From Antitrichia curtipendula (taxonomy: Eukaryota; Streptophyta; Bryopsida; Hypnales; Leucodontaceae), in the NCBI GenBank assembly GCA_951230915.1, contig OX579639.1:19778001-19842000 (forward strand): a stretch of 64,000 bases of DNA, read 5' to 3'. Shown piece by piece: positions 55,381 to 64,000 of the stretch. Below the pieces are notes generated by a model, which saw only the letters and a list, made by a program, of their open reading frames with translations, had not been told where the DNA came from and did not search any database. A program made the position numbers and the translations under genes. How positions within the stretch are numbered: the first letter of the stretch is position 1; each line of letters begins with the position of its first letter.

Positions 55381-57719
55381 GACACAGGACCGTAGATTGT
55401 GAAGAATCCCATCCTCAAACTTTGTTGGAACTTGGCATTGCGCGGTTGTTTTGGAAGCAGAAAGCTGACATGTAAGCAACCAGTGCAGAAGCCGCAGAAG
55501 CTGACACATGGCCCAATAATCATCGAGGAGGTGGGGTCAGCAACCTTGAAGTGAGTGATAGCGCTGGACGGTACTCTGTCTGGCGTCGTTTCTGGCGCGC
55601 CTGGGTGGCCATGCTCTAGTAAGAAAATCACTGCAGCCGCCACCGGAAAGAAGAAACTGCCCGTCTTCAGTTGGCAAGAACGAAAGGAAGCTCTCCTCTG
55701 ACGCTAGCCGAGTAGCCGAGATACACGTGACTAAAGTCGCAGAGAAGCCGCATCCAGCCACCTTGGCCATCCGTCCAAGTGGCTTGCATTCTCGCAATCT
55801 ACCGTTGCTGTAAGATTCAATGGCGGACCAGTGCCTCCCATTCGTCACTTCGCAATTCTCCTTCCAGCTTCTGTACTGCGCCAGGGAGTGCGCCCCTCAT
55901 CTCGGCCAACCAAACAGCTTCCGCTAAAAATTTAGTGCCAATTCCAGCTATGGAGGACCTCGGGAGCATCTTCACGCAAGCGCCTTTCCTGCCACTTTCC
56001 GTGCAAGTAGGTACCATTCCCGAATTCAGGGTTTTGAGTTTTCCATCGGTATGGCATTTCTTGTTGTTGTTGCAAGGGCGGAGGTTAGGTATTGCAAGGG
56101 CGAGGGTGGATGGCGGACGACGACCTATTCTAGATTGCCTCGGTAATGTTACTCTTGCGGGTTCTTGGTTTTGGAATTTGAAGCCCTGTTTGTGTCCTTT
56201 TAGTTTTCGGGGAGACGGTGCGCCTGGCGTTCTTGTTTTGGTATGATTGCATATTCGTCGGTAGATTTTAAACTTTGCTTTTATGTTGGAATCGGCATAT
56301 TTGTTTGTTTGGGAGAAGGCTGGAATGACGGTTTGAGATTGATGAGAATTATGTTTTCGTGATTAGTTTTCTGCCGGGAGGCGTGGTTAATGGTTGCTCG
56401 GAAACGCGACTTGATTAGTGAGGTCTACATTGGTGGAGCATTTTCGTTGCGTCCTGTCGGGAGGGAGAGGCCTTTTTTTATAATACTCTGGAGCGCTCTG
56501 CTTGTGCATGGCGGAAGCTTTCGCCTGGAATGTGGTTGTTCTTTTGGGAAGAGGCTGGACTGAAGGTTAGAATTAGAAAGAAGAGTTGTTTTTGTCAATT
56601 TTCTGCGCCGAGACTAGGTTAATTGTTGCCTTCTTGATTTTGGAATTTGTTTGAGGATTTGGGGACGATATTTTGACGGCGAGCATTGTTCGTTTCGTTC
56701 TTTTCGGGGATGACTAAGCGCATTGATTGACTTGGCGTTTCTGTTATGGTGAGTTTGACTGCGCCACTCTAGATTTTATACTCTGCGCGTCGTGGAATCG
56801 GGCGTATGGAATCTGCTTATCCGATTGGGAAGGCTGAACTGAAGCTCGGGCTTAGAGATAGGATTTGTTTTCGCCAATTTTCTGCCTCCAGACTAGATAA
56901 ATTGTTGCGGCAAATGTGACTTGATTACCAGATTCGGATTCTAGATTTGCGGAGCATTGTGATTGCAACGGAGGCCTCTCCGGTTCAGCAACAGGGCCAA
57001 AGTGTTTAGGCAATCGACTCCATCAAACCTGGGCAGGGATTTTTCGAAGACCTAGTAATTTTCTCTTTTAAGGGTTCTTCTGAAATGGCCCAATTCGATA
57101 TTTACCTAGGGTTGTTCCAGCGAAATTTTGTTAATGTGTGAGTCTTGTTCTGTGGTTTCTAAATCGTTTGACTGTCATAGCAAATTAGCATTAGCTGAAT
57201 GTAGTACTTGTTAACCATTCTTATATGTTCAGCGACCGAATAGTCGATGCTCTGTCAATCATCCATAAGATATAATGCAGACTATTATTAGTCATTATTA
57301 TCCCTAAATTCATTTGTTTAAAAGGTTTATGATGATAAATTTGGTGTTATTTTTTATGCATCCATCAGTCTCGCATATTAGTTTCTCCCACGCTGCCAGT
57401 TTCAATGTTATTGTGCAACTGCTGAAGAGGATGGAATGAAATCAGTATACTAGTGAAGAATCTTGTTGATATCAAACACAATTGTTACGTACATGGGACT
57501 GTAGCTGATCCATTTGTCGGATGCAACAACTTAGCGATACAAGAGGTAGGCAAGATCGTTGTTTTAAAAATAGATATTCTTATAACTGGCTTGTTCTTGT
57601 GAATTTTGCAGAATGTGTATTGACAAATCAGATACGACGTGGGAGCTTTGAAATAACCTGATCAGGGGTGTTGTCGCTTGATTGGCACTTAGACTACAAC
57701 GTCTGCTGCATATATCAAA
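55381..57719 (+). promoter_or_regulatory. Probable promoter, leader exon and leader intron of the NDB gene
   Basis: Balanced base composition begins at about 55350. A CT-rich stretch at 55800-56005 (plus strand) looks like an untranslated first exon ending near CCGTGCAA|GTAGGTACC at 56008. A matching acceptor TGAATTTTGCAG lies at about 57611, followed by 108 bases of leader to the ATG at 57720. The intervening 1.6 kb would be a leader intron. It holds three degenerate repeats around 56300, 56540 and 56820 (GGGA-AGGCTGGA, TTTTCTGC, GACTAG-TTAATTGTTGC). A minus-strand ATG frame of 66 codons at 55817-56017 is noted as an alternative reading. All of this is inference from splice-site shape. Confidence 0.45.
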
Positions 57720-60485
57720 ATGCCTGCAAACCGGCTGCTGTGGGCTGTGGCGAGATCCTGCCTGCAGAGGCGTGTATATTCTCCACCGAAGCTTATTAGT
57801 AATGAGTCGCAGCAGGGGTTATTTCCCAGAGCAAACCGTTTTAGCTCGCGTCCTGGAGCCGAATGCTCCTCAACGCTTCAGCAACAGGGCCAAAGTGGAA
57901 TGGCCTTTAGGGTCTTAACGTATTGGAAGAAAAGAGTTCAAGGAAAGTCTTACCTTCTCGCAGTTGCTGCCACTGGTTGTTTGGGAGCTGGTCTTTTTGT
58001 CGTGCTTGCAGATGCTGGTCAGGATAGTGTCTCCCCTGGACCAGATGCCATGGTGGCGACTTCTTCAAGTGGTTCTACGAAGAAGAAAGTCGTGATTCTT
58101 GGCACTGGATGGGGAGGAATCAGTTTTCTTAAGAACCTGGACCCATCTAAGTATGACGTGCGAGTTATATCTCCTCGCAATTATTTTGTATTCACTCCCT
58201 TGCTGCCTAGTGTAACATCTGGCACAGTGGAGGCTCGGAGTATCACAGAGCCAATTCGACGGATTATACGAAAGAAAGACGTGATGTTCCTAGAGGCTGA
58301 ATGCACAAAGATTGATGCAGCGAACAAGAAGGTCTTTTGCAAAGATGCTTCCGGTTTTAGTTGTAAAGGTAAAGAAGAATTTGAGCTTGATTATGACTAC
58401 CTGGTTGTGGCTGTTGGAGCTACTTCCAATACATTTGGTACGAAGGGTGTTGAAAAGTACTGCTATTTTCTGAAAGAGATTGAAGATGCTGAGAAGATAC
58501 GTGGACGAATTGTGGATTGCTTTGAGACTGCAAGTCTGCCACACCTATCAGATGAGGACAGGTCAGCTTCTCTTCATTCCTGATTTCGAATCTACTATTT
58601 TGTTTTTCCTTTGTTAGCCACCACTTCACTCCCCTGTTTGCACGGTAGTTCACAGGGATTTGATTCACATTTTCATGGCATTCAAAATTGTTCTAGTTTT
58701 AGTTTGTGCTATGAAATATGGCATTATAGTGGCGTACGTGAACGTAGATACCACTTTCTTGCTAGCGTCTGTACTCTGACATCCTTGACATGCATGCTTT
58801 CTAGTAACTATGATTTCGGAGCCTTGTGATGGTTCGATCAATCCCTTTTTCCTCTGAACTTCTTCCATATGAAGCTAACCATTTCAAATCTAATTACCAG
58901 GAAGCGATTGCTCCACTTTGTGATTGTGGGTGGAGGCCCTACAGGAATTGAATTTGCTGCCGAGCTCCACGACCTTGTTCATGAAGATCTTATGTGTTTA
59001 TACCCAGACTTGCACAAGCATATCTCTATATCCGTATTGCAGTCGGCTGATCACATCCTCAACACATTTGATGGGCGTATCAGTGAATATGCGGAGCAGA
59101 AGTTTTCTAGGGATGGAATCGATGTGAAGATTGGAAGTCGAGTTCTGGGAGTCTCAGATGAATCCATTTCCTTCAAGAGCAAAAGCACTGGGGAACTTCT
59201 TGAGATTCCTTATGGCATGATTGTCTGGTCAACAGGTACTATCATTTTTGTTCACTGTTGGAATTTTCCAACTACATGGTCTAGCAATATTGGGGTAAAA
59301 ATGGTCAGAAATGACGGGGTGCTTTTTTACGACCACTGGAAGAATTCTCGTGTTAACACTCTGTTGATTGCTCTCGGAGGCTAGTGCAGGATATGTGGTC
59401 GAGTATGAAGTGGTTGTAAACAAGGCTGATGGAAATCTTCGAAATTTCTCTCATATCATTTGCATTTATGCCTTTAGTTCTGTGAAGATCCGAGCTCTGG
59501 ATTTATTTGTTTGTTGTTATTGCAGTTCTTGAAGGTGTTTAACAGGAGTGACCTGGTCTGTTGTTGCAGGAATTGGTACTCGTCCAGTGGTAGCGGACTA
59601 CATGAAACAGATCGGACAAACCGATCGTAGAGTGCTCGCAACAGACGAATGGCTACGTGTCAAAAATACGGAAGGGGTCTATGCACTTGGAGATTGTGCA
59701 ACTGTTGAACAACGTAAAATTGCAGAAGATATTTCTTACATATTTAAGTTAGCTGACGTTAATGATGATGGATACTTGTCTGTTAAGGAGTTTGTGAACA
59801 CCATGGAGAAAGTAAAAGTTCGCTACCCTCAAGTTCAACTTTATATGGAGCGGCAGCATATGAAAGGGGTCGTGGGACTTCTGGAGAAAGCCATGCAGAG
59901 CGGGAAAGAGTTGAAGCTTGATCTTGAGCACTTCAGTGAGGCGATTTGCAAGGTTGGTTTTGGGGGTATTTTATTGAAATGTGCCATTGCCCTGCAGCTT
60001 ACAAGACATTCTGCAATATATCTCAGTAAATTCTGCCCAACTAGAAATTATAAGTTCGCTACTGTGTTTGCTTGAAGATTGCATATATCTAATCTTATCT
60101 GATTATGTGTGCTTTTCAGGTTGACAGCCAGATGAAATCAGGACCTGCCACAGCACAGGTGGCTGCACAACAGGGTGAGTATCTTGCCCACGTTTTCAAC
60201 CATCTAGCTTCAACAAATCCTGATGAAGGCCCCATGCGCATCCGAGGAATTGGTAAGCATCGTTGCCAGCCTTTCCGCTATCGGCATTTGGGTCAATTTG
60301 CTCCTTTGGGAGGCGAAACAACTGCGGCTCAGCTGCCTGGAGATTGGGTCTCCATTGGCCGAAGCACACAGTGGTTATGGTATTCAGTGTATGCTAGCAA
60401 GCAGGTGAGCTGGCGCACTCGGGCGCTAGTGGTATTTGACTGGACCAAGCGGTTTGTATTTGGGCGAGATTCATCACGGATGTGA
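57720..60485 (+). CDS. NDB1: External mitochondrial NAD(P)H dehydrogenase, NDB1 type, with EF-hand
   Basis: Exons 57720-58561, 58901-59235, 59570-59952 and 60120-60485 join in frame at GT-AG introns to about 641 residues. It is a type II, rotenone-insensitive dehydrogenase that passes electrons from cytosolic-side NAD(P)H to ubiquinone without pumping protons. The N-terminus is Arg-rich and looks like a mitochondrial presequence, followed by a hydrophobic stretch at residues 79-98. The FAD fold is VVILGTGWGGISF (GTGWGG about 128-133). The second nucleotide fold is FVIVGGGPTGIEFAAELHDL (about 287-306), whose second strand ends SVLQSAD with Gln328. In this family a Glu there favours NADH and Gln/Asn favours NADPH, so NADPH is predicted. 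An EF-hand loop, DVNDDGYLSVKE (455-466), has all calcium ligands. The C-terminal PFRYRHLGQFAPLGG, QLPGDWVSIG and YASKQVSWRTR blocks are canonical. No lesion was seen. Confidence 0.94.
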
Positions 60486-61517
60486 AAAAGTACTGGTCAG
60501 GTTCTACTTCTGCTGAATTTTTTAAAGGGGAAAGGACAGCGGAGAATCCACTAAGGTAGGGTCACAAATTATTAGCTTAGGTCGACGTTCAGAAAGTGTT
60601 ACTTGGGTTGGATCTATGAGATGTAATTAATTTAAGTTCGTTGACAATCACTTTCAGCTGCACTACGGAGTACCCTCTGTTCACGATTTCACCTGAAATT
60701 GGATCATTCGTGTCTACTTAACCTGTGCTATGCCACCATTCGAAGCTTTATTACCGGTGTGAGACATGTGGGCGCCTTTTACTGATATGTACTGGGGACG
60801 TATGCTCTGCGGTAGACGCTCCTTTTTTCTTTTCTTTTCCAGTTTCAGGCTCATCGCAGGCTTTCATTTCAGCTGCCTTCTTCAATGACAATCACCGGAG
60901 AGTGAACGAACTTATCAGGGTTTCGAGTAGCTTACACTTGGGTTATGCAGAATCTCCTGCATCTCCGCAATTGAGCGAGGCTGAATCAGCGAGGTCACTT
61001 TTAGGTTTAGGGGATGATTCATTTCAGCTTTGATTGCACAATCAAATGTAGGGACCTGAAGATGAGAATCTGTCGCATCTGTTTGTCATGCAATGACGTA
61101 CTTGTGAAGACCTTTGCCTGATGTCTTCTTGAGATCTGTGTGAATTATGAGTCATTCATTTGAGGACCCCCCATGCACACACACAAGGTCCAAGGCCCAT
61201 AAGACACTGCCAGGGATACAGGAATTACGTGCTGTGACAAAAATCCAATATATAACTTTGAAAAAGGACACGTTACACTCAAGCCTCTCTAATTGTACTG
61301 GAACGAATGTTGAACGAGATAGTGCATGTTACTCTCACCCCTGTCAAAGTGCATGCGGAACCATTTTCACCAAAAGCAGCGCAATTATAGAGGGTTGAGC
61401 TTCCATCTGATTTCAAAATCCATATCCTAGTTTCAACGCTGTGCAACACAAGCATCTATTTATCCTCTTAGATTTTTACAAGGACACACTCGGAAATGAA
61501 TAATCCTTAGAATCTTA
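60486..61517. other. 3' flank of the NDB gene with a possible extra frame
   Basis: Most is probably 3' untranslated region. At about 60848-61033, after a strong pyrimidine tract and CAG (TTTTCCAGTTTCAG), an open frame reads SSQAFISAAFFNDNHRRVNE... and ends SLLGLGDDSFQL with TGA at 61031-61033. Its composition is protein-like but I recognise no family. It could be an alternative terminal exon or chance. Nothing else is identified up to 61517. Confidence 0.3.
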
Positions 61518-62370
61518 GGGGTACTTCACACTATGGTCAAAGGTTGAGAGCTTGTTGAATTCCAACAACTAGTCAGATTGCCGGATTCTTGATTTTTTAT
61601 ATCGAGTTGGTGGGAATCAATGGCTTTTCGACCTTTGGCCATAGCGTGACTGAATAATCTTTAGAACCTTCGGGGTACTTCACACTATGGCTAAAGATGA
61701 AGAGGCCATTGGATTTCCATCAATAAGATTGTTTAATTCTTGATTTTTACAACAAGCTTTTGAGGACACATTCAGAAATGAATAATCTTTAGAACCTTAG
61801 GGGTACTTCACGCTATGGTCAAAGGTTGAGAGCCTGTTGAATTCCAACAACTAGATTGCCAGATTTTTGGTTTTTTATATCGAGTTGGTGAGAATCAATG
61901 GCTTTTCGACCTTTGGCCATAGCGTGACTGAATAATCTTTAGAACCTTTGGGGTACTTCACACTATGGCTGAAGATGAAGAGGCCATTGGATTTCTATCA
62001 ATAAGATTGTTTAATTCTTGATTTTTACAACAAGTTTTTGAAGACACACTCAAAAATGAATAATCTTTAGAACCTTAGGGGTACTTCACACTATGGTCAA
62101 AGGTTGAGAGCATCTTGAATCCCAACAATTAGACTACCGAATTCTTGGTTTTTTTATATCTAATTGGTGGGAATCAATGGTCTTACAACCTTTGGCCATA
62201 GCGTGAAGTGAGTAATCTTTAGAACCTTCAGGGTACTTCACACTATGGCTAAAGATCAAGAGGCCAATGGATTTCCATCAATGAGATCGCTTAATTCTTG
62301 GTTTCTGGAAATAAGAGTGGTAGCAATCGACGACCTCTTGAACTTTGGCTATAGTGTGAAGTGGCCCTTA
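61500..62370 (+). repeat. Dimeric inverted-repeat array, three ~280-bp units
   Basis: GGGTACTTCACACTATGG (or a one-base variant) starts at about 61518, 61672, 61800, 61950, 62078 and 62231. Alternate copies are followed by TCAAAGGTTGAGAG (A type) or CTAAAGATGAAGAG (B type), so the true period is about 280 bp. Each A half closes with CGACCTTTGGCCATAGCGTGA, the reverse complement of its own start. The array as a whole ends with CTTTGGCTATAGTGTGAAGTGGCCC near 62365, the complement of the beginning. It therefore looks like an element with GGG-ACTTCACACTAT termini that amplified internally. Confidence 0.85.
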
Positions 62371-62467
62371 GTATCTACAAGTGCAAAAGTGTTGCATTTG
62401 CTTGATCGTGAAATGTTGGTGGAAGTACAATCTGATATAATAATCTTATGAATTCTCTTTGTTGTCT

Positions 62468-62560
62468 CAACAAAAAGTACAACTTCAGAAAGTTCTAGCA
62501 TGCTAAAAAAATGGACTATTTTTGAAACCTCAAATACATTGGAATTGTAGTGAAGAGTAC
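62468..62560 (+). repeat. Fragment related to foldback element 3
   Basis: AGAAAGTTCTAGCATGCTAAAAAA and the following TTTTTGAAAC-TCAAAT-CATTGGAAT text match the left arm of the foldback element at 22190-22706. Only about 90 bp is present. Confidence 0.6.
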
Positions 62561-62624
62561 TTGAGCGTTATAACAAATATATACATGTAAAATTTTGAAT
62601 CACACAAGAATTTGGATCTTTCCT

Positions 62625-63620
62625 ATATACTATCTCCCATCTAGTGCTTCCACCCTTTGCCAAAATTACCACTTCCATTCAATTGCATTAGATGAAATTC
62701 ATTGCTCTATAGGGTTGCAAGTTCCCCTAAATTCTCGGATTTTGGAAACTTGGCCTTAGCAACAATCTGACATGGTTGTTTGACTACCATGTCAGATAAT
62801 AATAATAATATTTTAAAACCATTTTTATTTTATTTTTTATTTTTGTTATTATTCTTTATTCTGGCCAATAGTGATTAGTTCACAACATGGAGAATGGGCT
62901 TGAAACAACCTTCCAATATCCAAAAAAACCCATCTAATGGGCATATTCAAAATAAGCTTTTGTAATTGCTATGAAGATACTTGATCCATATTGCTTGAAT
63001 TGTTTGTATCATTTTTTACTTGTTCTTTGGTCTAATGTGGTATTGCAACAATTCTTTCATTATCTTCTATAGGTTCTCCAAGGAGTTTACATAGCAGAAA
63101 TTTGGAAGCTAATCTAACTTCTTCACTCTGCATCTTTGGAAATTTTCTACAATAGACTGGAACACCATTTTCTATAAATGTAAGTCCATGAGGCTAATTA
63201 TGCATAGAATAAAATCCTATCAATGTGCCCTTGTAAACATTATGAAAAAAATCACTTGCACTTCAGTCACCAAAAGGCATGATGACCAATGGACTTTGTC
63301 AAAATCAATGAAGGCACCTAAAATCGTCACTAATGTTTGGCCAAACTTAAAAGTCAACACTAAACAATTCCATGCGTACTTTTTATAAACCTTCTACTAA
63401 ACTCTAATCTGTTGAGAGTTCTTTCTAAGCTCAAATGATGACTCATCCATCCATATTATTTTGTTCCAATCTTCTTTTGTCTAATAATGATGTTTGCAAA
63501 CAAATGCTAATTTTTTAGATTGGTGTTCTATATTGAAATAGGATTTTTTGGGTAGAATGCAACTCACAAAATTGAGCCTATACATATACATTCCTATAGT
63601 ATTACCACTACTAGAAAGAG
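62625..63620 (-). pseudogene. Second degenerate Tc1-type transposase
   Basis: On the minus strand the frames read, in order: ILPKKSYFNIEHQSKKLAFV (about 63560-63500), then a stop, then KEDWNKIIWMDESSFELRKN (about 63480-63420), then LGAFIDFDKVHW (about 63320-63280), and finally VILAKGGSTRW at about 62675-62638, the usual Tc1 C-terminus. The normal stop after TRW is lost. The part between LGAF and AKGG is badly decayed and is interrupted by the short element at 62686-62939. It is better preserved in the WMDESS region than the copy at 3718-5080 and comes from a different element. Confidence 0.8.
62686..62939 (+). mobile_element. Short inverted-repeat element (CATTAGATG family), copy 3
   Basis: The 254-bp element starts CATTAGATG (62686-62694) and ends CATCTAATG (62931-62939), exact complements. 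The interior shares GGTTGCAAGTTCCCCTAAATT, the ACATGG-TGACTACCATGTCAGAT block and AGTTCACAACATGGAGAATG with the copies at 4078 and 4634. It lies 26 bp upstream (plus-strand sense) of the position encoding the conserved AKGG box of the surrounding Tc1-type remnant. Confidence 0.75.
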
Positions 63621-64000
63621 GGGATTGAACTAACAAAGTTTTTGCTAAAATGTGTTGATATTAATCATTCAAGCTACCAAAACAACACATTTGTCAATTA
63701 ATCATGTTTGGGCAATCAACATTGATTGCTTTAAATTATTGAGTTTTGATTAACATAGATTGCCTTAAAATGTTGAGTTTTGTAAAAGTTATGAGATTTT
63801 TAAATTAGTGCTATATTATCTATTTTGAATACTTTGCACATGTTCTAGATATTGGGGAGATGGTTAGGGGTGATGGTTAGGCTTCATGGTTGATTTCATG
63901 AGGGCTTGGGTTCAAACCCTATTAGCTTCACTAGTTGTGACATGGCAATTTGCTTTTATGCTAACATGGCAATATTTGGTTTTAGCTAACATGGCACCTT
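63621..64000. other. Unassigned right edge
   Basis: AT-rich sequence with no gene. Near the end, (T/A)ACATGGCA repeats at about 63940, 63965 and 63988, with spacing of roughly 25 bp. This may be the start of a repeat that continues beyond the window. Confidence 0.4.

Noticed and set aside
1..64000. CRISPR arrays, tRNA or rRNA genes, bacterial promoters and operons
   Set aside because: No regularly spaced short repeats with unique spacers, no tRNA A/B-box plus cloverleaf pattern and no rRNA landmarks were seen; the genes are spliced plant genes, so operon logic does not apply.

Overview
The window is nuclear DNA of a land plant. The evidence is three intact spliced genes with GT-AG introns (a plant-specific DUF688-type gene, a DExH1-type RNA helicase and a plant-type NDB dehydrogenase with an EF-hand insert), plus a Ty1/copia retrotransposon whose primer-binding site matches the anticodon arm of plant initiator tRNA-Met. 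I cannot name the species. The abundance of degenerate Tc1-type elements and TTAA-ended foldback repeats is not typical of the seed-plant genomes I know, so a bryophyte, lycophyte or fern is a reasonable guess, but only an inference. No rRNA, tRNA, CRISPR or prokaryotic features were seen.

Layout. 1-2 kb: possible tail of an upstream gene. 2-12 kb: AT-rich repeat desert with a dead Tc1-type transposase (minus strand, 3.7-5.1 kb) carrying two nested short inverted-repeat elements, several MITEs, three members of a family with TTAA-CCCCTAAAGG ends (7.25, 8.46 and 10.2 kb), and a GC-rich array of three 294-bp units that form near-perfect hairpins (11.1-12.0 kb). 12.5-14.9 kb: small repeats, a copy of a helicase-gene intron, and ambiguous ORFs. 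14.9-20.7 kb: five-exon DUF688-type gene, plus strand, about 1010 residues. 21.4-25.1 kb: a 150-bp MITE, then three neighbouring foldback elements, one split by another TTAA element. 25.7-33.3 kb: sixteen-exon DExH-box helicase gene, minus strand, about 1017 residues, apparently intact. 35.6-51.8 kb: two arms of a long inverted repeat enclosing a dead PIF1/Helitron-type helicase, with a 5.6-kb, nearly intact copia element inserted in the right arm. 52.8-55.4 kb: tandem and inverted repeats. 55.7-60.5 kb: NDB1-type mitochondrial NAD(P)H dehydrogenase gene, plus strand, four coding exons, about 641 residues, with a probable long leader intron. 61.5-64 kb: a dimeric inverted-repeat array and a second dead Tc1-type transposase with its own nested short element.

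The three host genes are not functionally linked in any obvious way: one is probably regulatory or unknown (DUF688), one acts in RNA metabolism, and one oxidises cytosolic NAD(P)H at the mitochondrial inner membrane. The rest is a layered record of transposition. In relative order, Tc1-type elements are oldest. The CATTAGATG-ended elements, the TTAA family and the foldback elements came later. The copia copy (4 differences in 257-bp LTRs, by my own comparison) is the youngest datable insertion. All coordinates, translations and splice sites were worked out by hand from the sequence; no database search was run.
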